Of a stretch of 64,000 bases of DNA, positions 35,963-45,051 are shown piece after piece. Source of the DNA: JAAYCI01 sp964370045 (GTDB lineage: Bacteria; Bacillota; Clostridia; Oscillospirales; Ruminococcaceae); the NCBI GenBank assembly GCA_964370045.1, contig CAYJGZ010000009.1:1-64000 (forward strand), given 5' to 3'. The notes beneath the pieces were generated by a model. It was not told the DNA's origin, ran no database searches, and was given only the letters and a program-made list of their open reading frames with translations. Position numbers and translations under genes: made by a program. The number at the start of each line of letters is the position of its first letter. Position 1 is the stretch's first letter.

Positions 35963-36465
35963 ATGGAGTGCGTTATTCGTAAATGGAAGATAGAGGATGC
36001 GGCGGAGCTTGCAGTGGCACTTAACAATAAAAAATCCATGACAACGTAAGGGATGGGCTACCCTATCCTTGCACAGAAAAGGATGCACAGGAATTTATCA
36101 AGGCAACGCTCAGCGCAGATGAAAGCATAACCTATTCCTTTGCGATTGTTGTGAACGGTAAAGTTCTCGGGAGTGTTGGCGCACACCGAAAGGATAATAT
36201 TCACCGCAAAACTGCTGAGATGGGCTACTATGTTTCGGAAGAATATTGGGGCAAGGGGATAGCTACAAGTGCGGTAAAGCAGGCTTGCCAATATGTGTTT
36301 GAGAATACGGATATTGTGAGAATTTTTGCAGAGCCTTTCGCCTCCAACATCGCTTCGTGCCGTATTCTTGAAAAAAATGGATTTACGTGTGAAGGGATTT
36401 TGAAAAGTAACGCAATAAAAAACAATAAGATTATGGACATGAAAATGTACTCATTGGTAAAGTAA
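35963..36465 (+). pseudogene. GNAT acetyltransferase, frameshifted
   Basis: The ATG at 35963 follows GGAGGGGAG and encodes a RimJ/RimL-like beginning (CVIRKWKIEDAAELAVALNNKK). At a run of six A (36029-36034) the frame is lost and a stop follows four codons later. In the next frame the homology continues uninterrupted (HDNVRDGLPYPC...) through a full acetyl-CoA-binding region with GYYVSEEYWGKGIATSAV. One missing A in the run would restore a roughly 168-residue protein. It may be a true pseudogene, a population variant or a sequencing error. Confidence 0.82.
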
Positions 36466-36490
36466 TTAGCACCTTCAAACTGCCGCATAC

Positions 36491-36526
36491 AAAAACAGAG
36501 ATGTGAAAAATTCACATCTCTGTTTT
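36491..36526. terminator. Bidirectional terminator
   Basis: AAAACAGAGATGTGAA pairs with TTCACATCTCTGTTTT around 3 bases. It lies between the acetyltransferase remnant and the convergent carbonic anhydrase gene. Confidence 0.85.
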
Positions 36527-36579
36527 CTCGTGTAAGCTCACCTGCAAAATTAGCACCCAAACCGGGTGTGGGCATTACG

Positions 36580-37176
36580 CTACAAAAACTCTACCTTGCC
36601 ACTGCATATGTCGTAGATGCCGCCGATGACAGACAGCTTGCCCTCGCTCACAAGCTTTGCGACAACTTCGCTCTTGAGCGACTTTGCGATGCCGTGCTTC
36701 ACGTTGAGCATCTCCGCTTTTGCAGGGTCGCTCTCGCCGCCGATAGCACCCGCTATCTCCTCGGTGATGCGTGCAATGTGGTCGTGGCCGCCGCCGCTTA
36801 TGGTGGCGTTTACCGCCCCACAGCCTGTGTGACCCAGTATTAGTATGGTGTCCACATGCAGGTGTGCGGCACCGTACTCAATGCTGCCAAGCTCGAAATT
36901 ACCTATTACATTGCCTGCGGTGCGAATGACAAACACATCGCCGATGCCTGCGTTAAATATGTGCTCCACCGGCACACGGGAGTCGGAGCAGCTTACCACA
37001 ACCACATACGGGTTTTGTCCGTTGACAGAGGTGTTTCGCCGTGCCTCATCGCCGATGTTGCTTGCGGATGAACTCCCTGCAACATACTTGGCGTTTCCCT
37101 CTTTTAGGCGTTCAATAGTACTTTTTGTGCAGCAGCATCCCCCTGCATCTGCGGACATGTGACGATACTTTTTCAT
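36580..37176 (-). CDS. Beta-carbonic anhydrase
   Basis: A 198-residue zinc enzyme interconverting CO2 and bicarbonate. Zinc ligands are visible in CSDSRV (Cys and Asp) and HTGCGA (His and Cys); RTAGNV lies between them. An N-terminal GGCCC cluster of three adjacent cysteines is unusual. ATG 37176 is preceded by GGAG; the longer frame to 37230 is less likely. It lies near the end of the minus-strand run from marR, and CO2 supply to the adjacent acetyl-CoA pathway is a natural reading, but co-transcription is not assured because a terminator lies upstream at 38004-38038. Confidence 0.92.
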   Translation of the reverse strand: MKKYRHMSADAGGCCCTKSTIERLKEGNAKYVAGSSSASNIGDEARRNTSVNGQNPYVVVVSCSDSRVPVEHIFNAGIGDVFVIRTAGNVIGNFELGSIEYGAAHLHVDTILILGHTGCGAVNATISGGGHDHIARITEEIAGAIGGESDPAKAEMLNVKHGIAKSLKSEVVAKLVSEGKLSVIGGIYDICSGKVEFL

Positions 37177-37254
37177 AAAAGCTACTCCGCTTGCATAAGT
37201 ATATTTTGGAAAGTTAAACACGAAAAACAAACTAAAGTGCCTGCTGTGCGCACA

Positions 37255-37839
37255 TTAAGGCTTTGGGGCAAACTTCATCTTCAGCATACGGTAAACAGGA
37301 AGGCTGGCAACTACAACAAGGTCCTCTGCACACATCCACTCTATGGCGCTCTCGTCAAACAGGATGTTGCCGTTTGAGGGCATTTCGTCGTCGCCCTGCC
37401 ACAAAACGTATGTGAGGGGCACGTGGGGTAGTACATTCAGCGTGAAAGAGGCGTGGCCGAGGCTGTCTTTTTTGCCGCCCATCTCAAGCCCTAACTTTAC
37501 AAAAAGCTCAAGGTCATCACTGAAAGTTTTCACCATCGGGTCTATTGCACGCTTTATAAAATTATCGTTGTAAATGGCGGCGCCCGGAACCTGCTTGTAG
37601 TTTATATGACGCTCACGCAGTTTTTTAGGTCCATCCCCAAGCAGATAGTGATACCAAATCACTCGCTCGTCCTCGGTGCCCTCGTTCAGCGGAATGTTTT
37701 CACCCAGCCAAGGAATTATGAAGGTGTTGCCGTCGTGCGTAACGCCTGTGTTGGCCACCACCTGCTCGGGGCTTAAAAGTACAAGCCGTTCTTCCGCCAT
37801 GCGCAGTGCATTTTGGTATCCAATGTGTTTTTTTGCCAT
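37255..37839 (-). CDS. DUF3786 domain protein
   Basis: A 194-residue protein of the DUF3786 family, seen in anaerobes often close to corrinoid methyltransferase genes. Visible features: RMAEERLVLLSPEQVVANTG, FIIPWLGENIPL, and a C-terminal FDESAIEWMCAEDLVV. No cofactor motif is evident. ATG 37839 is preceded by AGAGGTG. The open frame upstream of this start overlaps the end of the methyltransferase gene and is not coding. It sits 78 bases before carbonic anhydrase. Confidence 0.8.
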   Translation of the reverse strand: MAKKHIGYQNALRMAEERLVLLSPEQVVANTGVTHDGNTFIIPWLGENIPLNEGTEDERVIWYHYLLGDGPKKLRERHINYKQVPGAAIYNDNFIKRAIDPMVKTFSDDLELFVKLGLEMGGKKDSLGHASFTLNVLPHVPLTYVLWQGDDEMPSNGNILFDESAIEWMCAEDLVVVASLPVYRMLKMKFAPKP

Positions 37840-38003
37840 CGGTACATCACCTCTTTTATAAAAGTTATATATGTATGTGCAAATTTGAAAAAAGATATAA
37901 TACAAGTATACACGCTTATATGATGAAAATGCAACAAACACGAGATTGGAAATGGCAGAAAAATAAAAAAAACGCAAAACGGTGAAGAATAGTTCCTGAA
38001 AAT

Positions 38004-38038
38004 AAAAAAGTCGCACACGCTGTGATAGCATGTGCGAC
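38004..38038 (-). terminator. Intrinsic terminator after the second AcsE-like gene
   Basis: GTCGCACA pairs with TGTGCGAC, followed by six T residues on the minus strand, just past the methyltransferase stop. Confidence 0.8.
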
Positions 38039-38050
38039 AAAAAAAGTAAC

Positions 38051-38860
38051 TTATGCTTTCTTGGGAGGTCCGATAATTCCCTTGCGGAATGCAGCGAGGA
38101 ACTTGCGGCAGTTTTTGTCCTTGCCCAGCAGTGCGGCGGTGGCGAACATGGTTGCGCGCATGTCTGCGGAGGTGGGGTCCATGATGGCGCTGTCCATGCC
38201 TGCTGCCATTGCCAGCGTAAGGAACTGCTGGTTGATGGACTTGCGGAAGGGCATACCGAAAGAGATGTTGGAAAGACCGGAGGTGATGTGGCACTCGGGA
38301 TACTTTTCCTTGATGAGCTTGAGTGCGACGTTAAAGCTGGGAAGAGCCTCGCCTGTGGTGGCAAGGGTGGTAACGAGGGGGTCGAAGTAGATGCGGTCTT
38401 CCGCAATGCCCAGCTTCTTTGCCTTTTCCATGATGCTAACGGCGATGTCGAACTTAACTTGGGGGTCGTTGGAGATGCCGTTGTTGTCGCAGGTAAGCGC
38501 AACGATATTCCACTCGGTGTCTGCCATAAGGGGAAGCAGCTTGTCCGCCTTGCCGTGCTCCTCCGAGATGGAGTTAATCATGCCGGGGCGCTTTGCAAGC
38601 GGAATCATCTCAAGGATGAGGTCGACATTGTTGGAGTCGATGCACAGGGGTGTGTCCACAGTGTCCTGCACAAGGTCGATAAGCCACTTCAGCACCTCAC
38701 GCTCCTCGGAGGGGGCAACACCGGCGGCAACGTCGATGTAATCTGCGCCGAACTCTGTTTGACGCTTTGCAAGGTCACGGATAAATGCCTCATCACGTGC
38801 CGCAATAGCCTTAGCGGTGGAGGGGATAGAGCCGTTGATTTTTTCGCCGATAATAATCAT
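38051..38860 (-). CDS. AcsE-like methyltetrahydrofolate:corrinoid methyltransferase, second copy
   Basis: A 269-residue pterin-binding TIM-barrel protein: GEKINGSIPST at the N-terminus, DYIDVAAGVAP, PLCIDSNNVDL and SGLSNISFGMP blocks as in AcsE/MtgA/MtrH-type enzymes. It should move a methyl group between tetrahydrofolate and a corrinoid protein. It is clearly distinct from the acs-operon AcsE at 46.9 kb. Possible jobs are an alternative acetyl-CoA pathway step or entry of methyl groups from O- or N-methyl compounds; no partner corrinoid protein or methyltransferase I gene is adjacent. It follows marR in the same direction with 147 bases between. Confidence 0.85.
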   Translation of the reverse strand: MIIIGEKINGSIPSTAKAIAARDEAFIRDLAKRQTEFGADYIDVAAGVAPSEEREVLKWLIDLVQDTVDTPLCIDSNNVDLILEMIPLAKRPGMINSISEEHGKADKLLPLMADTEWNIVALTCDNNGISNDPQVKFDIAVSIMEKAKKLGIAEDRIYFDPLVTTLATTGEALPSFNVALKLIKEKYPECHITSGLSNISFGMPFRKSINQQFLTLAMAAGMDSAIMDPTSADMRATMFATAALLGKDKNCRKFLAAFRKGIIGPPKKA

Positions 38861-39007
38861 TGTAAAACCTGCCTTTCAAAATGTGGTTGAGAGACATCCG
38901 CACAGCTCATAAACGCACAATGGCACACCACACACCCGTATGCCTCATCGCATATCTATGGTGTGACGGTGCTGCTCATGTGTGAAAAATGAAACGAGGC
39001 GATGCTC

Positions 39008-39625
39008 TCAATCGCTTCCTCTTTTTATACGTAACGCATCATCCTTGATGGTTAGCAGCTCATAATGTTGCTTTTGCATGTTCAGCGCCATCTGGTCCAA
39101 AAGGCGCAGTATCAGCAGTTTTTCCTCGCCTCGAAAGCCTGCGAGGTTTCGCTCGTTTATAAAGCGTATGACAGCCTGTGTTTTTTTGCTTATGCGGCGG
39201 CCGCGCTCGGTGAGGTACACCCTACAGGTGCGATGGTCGCTCTCGCTACGCTCACGACGTAAGAGCTGAGCACGCTCAAGTCGGTCCACCATGGTGGTGA
39301 GCGAGGAGGCTCGCACGCCAAGCTTTTGGGCGAGGTCTTTTTGAAACTGGCCGTCCTGCTTTAGCAAAAGCCCCAAAAGCGGTGCTTGGCCTGCGGATAT
39401 GCCAAAGGGATGCAGCATAATATCAATGTTTTGGCGATACAAGTTGAGCAGGGGAGCAAGACGGTTTGTTACAGCGGTGGCCAAAGATTCTTCCGAGGAG
39501 TCGGCTGTGTCGTGCGTGTTTTCTGCCTGCATCTTGTAAAGGTTGCGCATAGGTGTGTGCAACGGTACCGCAGGCGGGCTCTGGGCATCAAAGTCGCCCA
39601 AGGGGATTATTTTTGACTTTTCCAT
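39008..39625 (-). CDS. MarR family transcriptional regulator
   Basis: A 205-residue regulator with an N-terminal extension of about 45 residues and a winged helix: ISAGQAPLLGLL, QKDLAQKLGVRASSLTTMVDRLE (recognition helix), and the wing SDHRTCRVYLTERG. MarR proteins are dimeric and usually repress until a small molecule binds. It heads the minus-strand run toward the second AcsE-like gene and is divergent from the acs operon. Two identical-type inverted repeats (TTAG-N4-CTAA) lie in the divergent region, so it may control both sides. The ligand is unknown. Confidence 0.88.
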   Translation of the reverse strand: MEKSKIIPLGDFDAQSPPAVPLHTPMRNLYKMQAENTHDTADSSEESLATAVTNRLAPLLNLYRQNIDIMLHPFGISAGQAPLLGLLLKQDGQFQKDLAQKLGVRASSLTTMVDRLERAQLLRRERSESDHRTCRVYLTERGRRISKKTQAVIRFINERNLAGFRGEEKLLILRLLDQMALNMQKQHYELLTIKDDALRIKRGSD

Positions 39626-39744
39626 ATTTGAAATCCCTCACCTATAATACACATATTTAAGGTAACATTCAACCTGTGCAGAATATTTTTTTGCATAAAC
39701 AGATGAAAAAGGGTAAAGTGTGCATTTGGCAGCACAAAACTTAA

Positions 39745-39756
39745 TTAGCACACTAA
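39745..39756. promoter_or_regulatory. Candidate MarR operator 1
   Basis: TTAGCACACTAA, flanked by AA on the left and C on the right exactly as in operator 2. Inverted repeat TTAG-N4-CTAA. Confidence 0.55.
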
Positions 39757-39965
39757 CTTTTATATATTTTATAGCAGGCACACGCTAATTTCAAGAAATT
39801 TGTTATAAAAATATCAAATTATACTTTTTTTACAATTTTGAGACCCTGTTTTATGGCAACATTACCAGTGGTAATCTGTGAAATTGTGTGTTAATATTAG
39901 TTATATAGAGAATATGAGGCGTAGTGCGATGTTGTTTGTGCGCCGTGATGAGTGAAATAAACAAA

Positions 39966-39977
39966 TTAGCATACTAA
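39966..39977. promoter_or_regulatory. Candidate MarR operator 2
   Basis: TTAGCATACTAA, one base different from operator 1, placed 24 bases before the GTG start of the first acs-operon gene. Confidence 0.55.
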
Positions 39978-40001
39978 CGATTTTGATGGAAGGAGCCGGC
40001 A

Positions 40002-41744
40002 GTGCCCAAAATTTGTGTAACGGCAAATGTGGCGGATAAAAGCCATAAGATAGAAATAGAACAAGGCGAGGATATTTTACAGGCGCTTCGCTCTGCGGGT
40101 ATTTACGTGGCGGCGGTATGCGGCGGCAAGGGCGTTTGCGGCAAATGTAAGGTGCGCCTTGTGTCGGGCGCACTTGAGGTGACACCCTCGGATGAGGCGG
40201 CGCTATCTAAAGATGAAATTGCGCAGGGGTGGCGCTTGGCATGTAAGGCATGTCCTACACAGGACGTGGAAATTCAAGTTCAAAACAAGGACGATGGCTT
40301 TGAGGCTGTCACCGCCACAGGACAGGCACAGAATGTGGTGAGCGGACTGCGTGTGGAAAAGATGGTGCTGGACAAGCAGCGTGCGAGTGTTACCTCTCGC
40401 ATTGCAAAGCATGTTCAAGGCGCCAGCTTTTGTGCGTCTGCGCTTGGGCAAATATCCGACATCCTAAAGCAGGGTGCGGACATGGGCGAGGTGTTTGTGG
40501 CGGTTGATGCAAGCCGTGTTGCGCACGTGTCCAAAACACGAGGCAGCTACTATGGTGTTGCGATAGATATTGGAACAACGACGCTCGGCTTTGCGCTGGT
40601 GGACCTTGAGAGCGGAAAGACGGTGGAGAACCTTTCCGCCGTGAACAAGCAAAGGGAGTACGGTGCGGACGTTATAAGCCGTATTGTCAGCGCAGGCGAG
40701 GGTGCACAGCAAAAGCTTACCGAGAGTATTCGCACACAAATTTCCGAAAACGTGGCGGCGCTTTGTGCGAAAATCAGCCTGCCTGCGGACCGTCTTATAA
40801 AAGTAGCTATTGCGGGCAACACGACAATGCTACACTTTTTGCTTGGCTTTGATGTACAGAGCCTTGGGTTGTCTCCCTTCACTCCGGTGAGCCTTGAGGC
40901 TATGAGCTTTGGCTGGGGGGAGCTGTTTTCGGGGGAGTATACATGCCCTGTGGACATACTTGCGGGCTTTTCCACCTATGTGGGTGCGGACATAACGGCA
41001 GGCATTTTGTTTGCGGACCTGCACAAGGACCAAAAGCCGGCGTTTCTTTTGGATATAGGCACAAACGGAGAGATGGCCGTGTGTCGAGATGGGAAAATAC
41101 TGTGCACCTCCACTGCGGCAGGCCCTGCGCTTGAGGGTGGCAAAATTCAGTGGGGAATAGGCAGTGTGCCGGGTGCAATATCAGGTATTATGTGGAACGG
41201 CAGTGGCTTTGACATAACCACCATAGGTGATGCACCGCCGGCAGGCATATGCGGCAGTGGTGTTATAGACGGCGTGCATCAAATTTTGCTTGCGCAGATG
41301 ATGAACAAAACCGGCCGTATAGCACCACAATATAAAGAAGAGGGCGGCGTGCCGCTGGCAAGCACCACCGATGGCCAGACAATACGCTTTACTCAAAAGG
41401 ACATTCGGGAGGTGCAGCTGGGCAAGAGCGCCATTCGCAGCGGCATCGACATACTTATAAAGAGAGCGGGCCTTAGCTACGACGACATAGAGGTGCTTTA
41501 CCTCGCAGGTGGCTTTGGCTATCACCTAAGGGTGGAGAGTTGTGTGGGCATAGGGCTTATTCCCGCAGAGCTTGCACCCAAGATAAAGACGGTGGGCAAC
41601 AGCTCTCTGGGTGGTGCGGTGCGCTGGCTGGTGGATGGAAACGCACAGGCACATTTGAGCGAAATTTTGGACAAGAGCGAGGAGTTCAGCCTTTCGGAGG
41701 ATAAGACGTTCAACGATATGTTTATCGAAAACATGGCATTTTGA
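40002..41744 (+). CDS. RACo-like corrinoid activation protein (2Fe-2S plus ASKHA ATPase)
   Basis: A 580-residue protein. The N-terminal 2Fe-2S domain has ligands Cys40, Cys46, Cys49 and Cys81. A linker follows, then an ASKHA ATPase with VAIDIGTTTLGFALVDL near residue 186 and LLDIGTNGEMAV near 348. Such proteins use ATP to reduce an inactivated Co(II) corrinoid back to Co(I). This is the first gene of the acs operon, 98 bases before acsC. GTG start 40002 follows AAGGAG. A second, divergent homologue is at 43.2 kb; one may serve the corrinoid iron-sulfur protein and the other a different corrinoid protein. Confidence 0.88.
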   Translation: MPKICVTANVADKSHKIEIEQGEDILQALRSAGIYVAAVCGGKGVCGKCKVRLVSGALEVTPSDEAALSKDEIAQGWRLACKACPTQDVEIQVQNKDDGFEAVTATGQAQNVVSGLRVEKMVLDKQRASVTSRIAKHVQGASFCASALGQISDILKQGADMGEVFVAVDASRVAHVSKTRGSYYGVAIDIGTTTLGFALVDLESGKTVENLSAVNKQREYGADVISRIVSAGEGAQQKLTESIRTQISENVAALCAKISLPADRLIKVAIAGNTTMLHFLLGFDVQSLGLSPFTPVSLEAMSFGWGELFSGEYTCPVDILAGFSTYVGADITAGILFADLHKDQKPAFLLDIGTNGEMAVCRDGKILCTSTAAGPALEGGKIQWGIGSVPGAISGIMWNGSGFDITTIGDAPPAGICGSGVIDGVHQILLAQMMNKTGRIAPQYKEEGGVPLASTTDGQTIRFTQKDIREVQLGKSAIRSGIDILIKRAGLSYDDIEVLYLAGGFGYHLRVESCVGIGLIPAELAPKIKTVGNSSLGGAVRWLVDGNAQAHLSEILDKSEEFSLSEDKTFNDMFIENMAF

Positions 41745-41842
41745 AAGAGCTTTAATAAAGGGCATCTCTAAAGATGGTTTTTAGGGGCAACCCGTGGATT
41801 AAAGGTTTTTGAAAAATAAATTTAATTTGGGAAGTGATGAAA

Positions 41843-43177
41843 ATGGCTTTGACCGGTCTGCAAATTTTCAAGCAGATGCCCAAGACAAACTGTAAGGAAT
41901 GTGGGCATCCCACCTGCCTTGCGTTTTCTATGGCGCTTGCTGCAAGCAAAATCACACTGGATGCCTGCCCTCACGTGAGTGCAGAGGCAAAGGAGGCACT
42001 GGGTGCGGCGAGTGCGCCCCCCGTTGCAAAAGTTACCATGGGTGTGGGCGATAAAGCACGCAGCATGGGTGATGAAGTGGTGCTTTTCCGTCACGACAAG
42101 ACTTTTTACAGCCCCACCTGCATGGCCATCAGCATTGAGGACTCGATGGATGATGCCGCTTTTGATAAAAAGCTGGAAGAAATCAATGACCTTGTGTTCG
42201 AGCGTGTGGGTAACGTAGTATCCATCGACGGCATTGCGCTGGTAAATAAAAGTGACAATGCGGACACATTCGCCGCAAAGGCTAAGATTGTGGCCGAAAA
42301 GGGCAAGTTTGCTCCCATTTTGGTGAGCGAAAACGCAGATGCGCTGGCAAAGGCCGCCGCTGAAATTGCGGACCAAAAGCCGCTTTTGTACGGCGCAAAC
42401 GAGAGCAACTGGGAGGCTGTTGCCGCCATTGCCAAGGAAAAGGACTGCCCCTTGGTAGTGAGCGCGGGCACGCTGGATGCTATCGCCGCACTGAGCGAAA
42501 AAGTTGGAGCTGTTACAAAGAATATTGTGCTTGGCATAAGCTCCGAAGAGCCTGTGCAAAAGCTGGCAGAGCTTACACAGATTCGTCGCCAGGCTATTCG
42601 CAAGAAGGTACGTCCCTTGGGCTATCCCTCCGCAGTGTGCGTGTGCGGCCAGCCTGCTGCGGAGCAGGTGGCGGAAGCGTCCATGTACATTTCAAAGTAT
42701 GGCAGCCTTGTGATAATGGACACCACCGACAAGGCGGCAATTCTGCCGCTGTGCGCGCTGATTCAAAACCTATTCAGCGACCCACAGAAGCCTGCACAGA
42801 CAGAGCCCGGTATGCATCCCATCGGTGAGGCTACCGCAGACTCTCCCGTATACATCACCACAAACTTCTCGCTTACGTTCTACACTGTTGAGGGCGAGCT
42901 TTCCAGCGCTAAAATCCCAAGCTGGCTGATAGCTGTTCCCACAGACGGCACCAGCGTTCTGACAGCATGGGCGGCGGGCAAGTTCACCGGCGATAAGATT
43001 GCGGAGTTCCTTGAGGAGATAGACCTCGCAAGCAAAATCAACCACAAGAATGTCGTTATCCCCGGCTACGTGGCTGTGCTAAAAGCCCCTGTTGAGGAAA
43101 AGAGCGGCTTCAAGGTGATGATTGCGCCTAACGAGGCAAGCGGCTTGCCCGCATTTGCAAAGGAAAACTTTGCGTAA
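41843..43177 (+). CDS. acsC: Corrinoid iron-sulfur protein large subunit
   Basis: A 444-residue gamma subunit of the CFeSP. The N-terminal 4Fe-4S domain has Cys17, Cys20, Cys25 and Cys42. The middle is a TIM-barrel domain and the C-terminal domain binds the corrinoid (YVTTNFSLTFYTVEG-like segment). It accepts the methyl group from methyl-tetrahydrofolate and passes it to acetyl-CoA synthase. The start at 41843 gives the family start (ALTGLQIFKQMPKTNC); in-frame GTG 41834 and ATG 41837 are also possible. Confidence 0.96.
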   Translation: MALTGLQIFKQMPKTNCKECGHPTCLAFSMALAASKITLDACPHVSAEAKEALGAASAPPVAKVTMGVGDKARSMGDEVVLFRHDKTFYSPTCMAISIEDSMDDAAFDKKLEEINDLVFERVGNVVSIDGIALVNKSDNADTFAAKAKIVAEKGKFAPILVSENADALAKAAAEIADQKPLLYGANESNWEAVAAIAKEKDCPLVVSAGTLDAIAALSEKVGAVTKNIVLGISSEEPVQKLAELTQIRRQAIRKKVRPLGYPSAVCVCGQPAAEQVAEASMYISKYGSLVIMDTTDKAAILPLCALIQNLFSDPQKPAQTEPGMHPIGEATADSPVYITTNFSLTFYTVEGELSSAKIPSWLIAVPTDGTSVLTAWAAGKFTGDKIAEFLEEIDLASKINHKNVVIPGYVAVLKAPVEEKSGFKVMIAPNEASGLPAFAKENFA

Positions 43178-43233
43178 GCACATGAACTTTACTGTGCAAA
43201 GCAATCAAATTTCAGTAAAGGCGAAATGATGAA

Positions 43234-45009
43234 ATGGACAAACACACTATCCATTTGATGCCGGATGACATCACGGTGACAGTGAACGATGGAACAACCA
43301 TTTCACAAGCCACACAAACAACGGGCATTTACATCACTCACCCATGCGGTGGGCGGGGAACATGCGGCAGGTGTATTGTTTTTGCGAACGAAAAGCCGGT
43401 GCTTGCGTGTGTGACACCTATCCATGAGGATATGGAGATATACATCCCCGATACGGTAAGGCTGACAGGCCAGGCGGTTTTGACCGACTTTCGCACGTAT
43501 GATGTGGCGGATAACGTATCCGCTCGCATACAGCGTGTGAAGCTGTCGCTGTCGCCCCCCGACATGGACGATGCCCAAAGCGATGCGACACGGCTGCGCA
43601 TGGGGCTTGCAGGGGAGCTGGACATTCCCTACACAAGCGTGTGGCTGGAGCCGGATATTTTGAAGATGTTGCCCGTGGTGTTGCGTGAGCAAAACTTTGA
43701 AGTGAGCGTTACCGTGATACACGAAAAGGGTGGCGCAAGCGTTGTGTCCATCGAGGACGGCCCGCTGTACGGCTGTGCGATAGACATAGGCACCACCACG
43801 GTGGTGACGGCACTGTGCGACCTAAATACAGGGCATGTGCTGGACACAGTGGGCTTTTCAAACCCACAGGCGCAGTACGGCTCGGATGTCATCTCCCGCA
43901 TTGTGTACACGGAGGAGAACGCAAACGGCCTTCAGGTGATGCAGGCGGAAATACTGCAAAAAATCAGCGAGTCCATATACCAGCTATCCAAGCGAAGTGG
44001 CATAAAGCCCGAGAGTATTCCCGCTATAACAGTGGCGGCAAACACGGTAATGACCCACATATTCTTGGGCCTGCCCTGCGACTTTTTACGGCGTGAGCCG
44101 TATGTGCCGGCGGCCACCGTGTTCCCCGATGTTCGCCCAAAGGACCTTGGCCTGCCCATACTGCCGCACGGCCGTGTGATGATTTTGCCGGCGGTGTCCT
44201 CCTATGTCGGCGGTGACATTACCGCCGGGGTGATTGCCGCAAAGCTGAACGAGCGGCAGGGCATGAACATGCTGGTGGATGTTGGCACAAACGGCGAGAT
44301 GGTGCTGGCAGGGGACGGCTTCATGGTGGCGTGCAGCTGCAGTGCGGGGCCTGCCTTTGAGGGCAGCGGCATTTCCTGTGGCTCACGTGCTGTGAAAGGC
44401 GCTATAGACAACGTTTACCATCAGCACGGATTCTTGGTGTATGATGTGATAGGCGGCTCGCAGGTAGAGCCGGTATCGGTATGCGGCAGTGGGCTTATAT
44501 CGCTCATGGCGGCGCTTTTGCAAAAGGGCTCTATAGACCGCAGTGGTCGCTTTACCACAAAGTCCGCCGCCATTAAAATCGCCCCAAAGGTGGAGATTAC
44601 CGAGTCGGATATTTTCAACCTAATCCGTGCGAAGGGTGCTATTTTTGCGGGCATGAGAGTGCTTGCAAACCACATGGAAACGGACGTTGTACAGCTGGAC
44701 CATCTGTACATTGCGGGTGGCTTTGGGCGAAATCTAAACATAGGCTACGCCACAAACATAGGAATGTTTCCGCCGCTCAGCAGGAAAAAGTTCAGCTATG
44801 TGGGCAACACCTCCCTTGCGGGGGCACTGCGTGTGCTGAACGACCGCACGGTGGACGCGGAGGAAGTGGCCGCATCTATACTCAATTTAGAGCTTTCGGT
44901 GGGCAATGAGTTCATGGACGAGTTTACAAAAGCGTGCTTTTTGCCCCATACAGACCTTGAGTTCTACAATGTGAACCCTCGCTTTAAGCGGGAGAAAAAG
45001 CTTAGTTAA
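43234..45009 (+). CDS. acsV: Corrinoid activation protein, acs-type (AcsV/RACo)
   Basis: A 591-residue protein. The 2Fe-2S ligands are Cys38, Cys44, Cys47 and Cys59. The ASKHA ATPase domain contains CAIDIGTTTVVTALCDL and LVDVGTNGEMVLAGDG and ends with YIAGGFGRNLN. It reactivates the oxidised corrinoid of the CFeSP. Its place between acsC and cooC supports assignment as AcsV. The shorter Cys47-Cys59 gap separates it from the first homologue. Confidence 0.88.
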   Translation: MDKHTIHLMPDDITVTVNDGTTISQATQTTGIYITHPCGGRGTCGRCIVFANEKPVLACVTPIHEDMEIYIPDTVRLTGQAVLTDFRTYDVADNVSARIQRVKLSLSPPDMDDAQSDATRLRMGLAGELDIPYTSVWLEPDILKMLPVVLREQNFEVSVTVIHEKGGASVVSIEDGPLYGCAIDIGTTTVVTALCDLNTGHVLDTVGFSNPQAQYGSDVISRIVYTEENANGLQVMQAEILQKISESIYQLSKRSGIKPESIPAITVAANTVMTHIFLGLPCDFLRREPYVPAATVFPDVRPKDLGLPILPHGRVMILPAVSSYVGGDITAGVIAAKLNERQGMNMLVDVGTNGEMVLAGDGFMVACSCSAGPAFEGSGISCGSRAVKGAIDNVYHQHGFLVYDVIGGSQVEPVSVCGSGLISLMAALLQKGSIDRSGRFTTKSAAIKIAPKVEITESDIFNLIRAKGAIFAGMRVLANHMETDVVQLDHLYIAGGFGRNLNIGYATNIGMFPPLSRKKFSYVGNTSLAGALRVLNDRTVDAEEVAASILNLELSVGNEFMDEFTKACFLPHTDLEFYNVNPRFKREKKLS

Positions 45010-45051
45010 GCTTTTTGTTTTAAGCGACACTATATAGGATAGGAGAATACC

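Larger units (their letters stand above)
39626..40001. promoter_or_regulatory. Divergent control region between marR and the acs operon
   Basis: 376 bases, very AT-rich. On the minus strand TTGAAT, 17 bases, TATTAT (39644-39672) is a good marR promoter. It holds the two candidate operators at 39745-39756 and 39966-39977. No open frame or riboswitch was recognised. Confidence 0.65.

Noticed and set aside
37840..38502. Long minus-strand frame extending the DUF3786 gene upstream by 221 codons
   Set aside because: It overlaps the AcsE-like gene in another frame, crosses its terminator, and lacks family similarity; the AGAGGTG before 37839 marks the true start.
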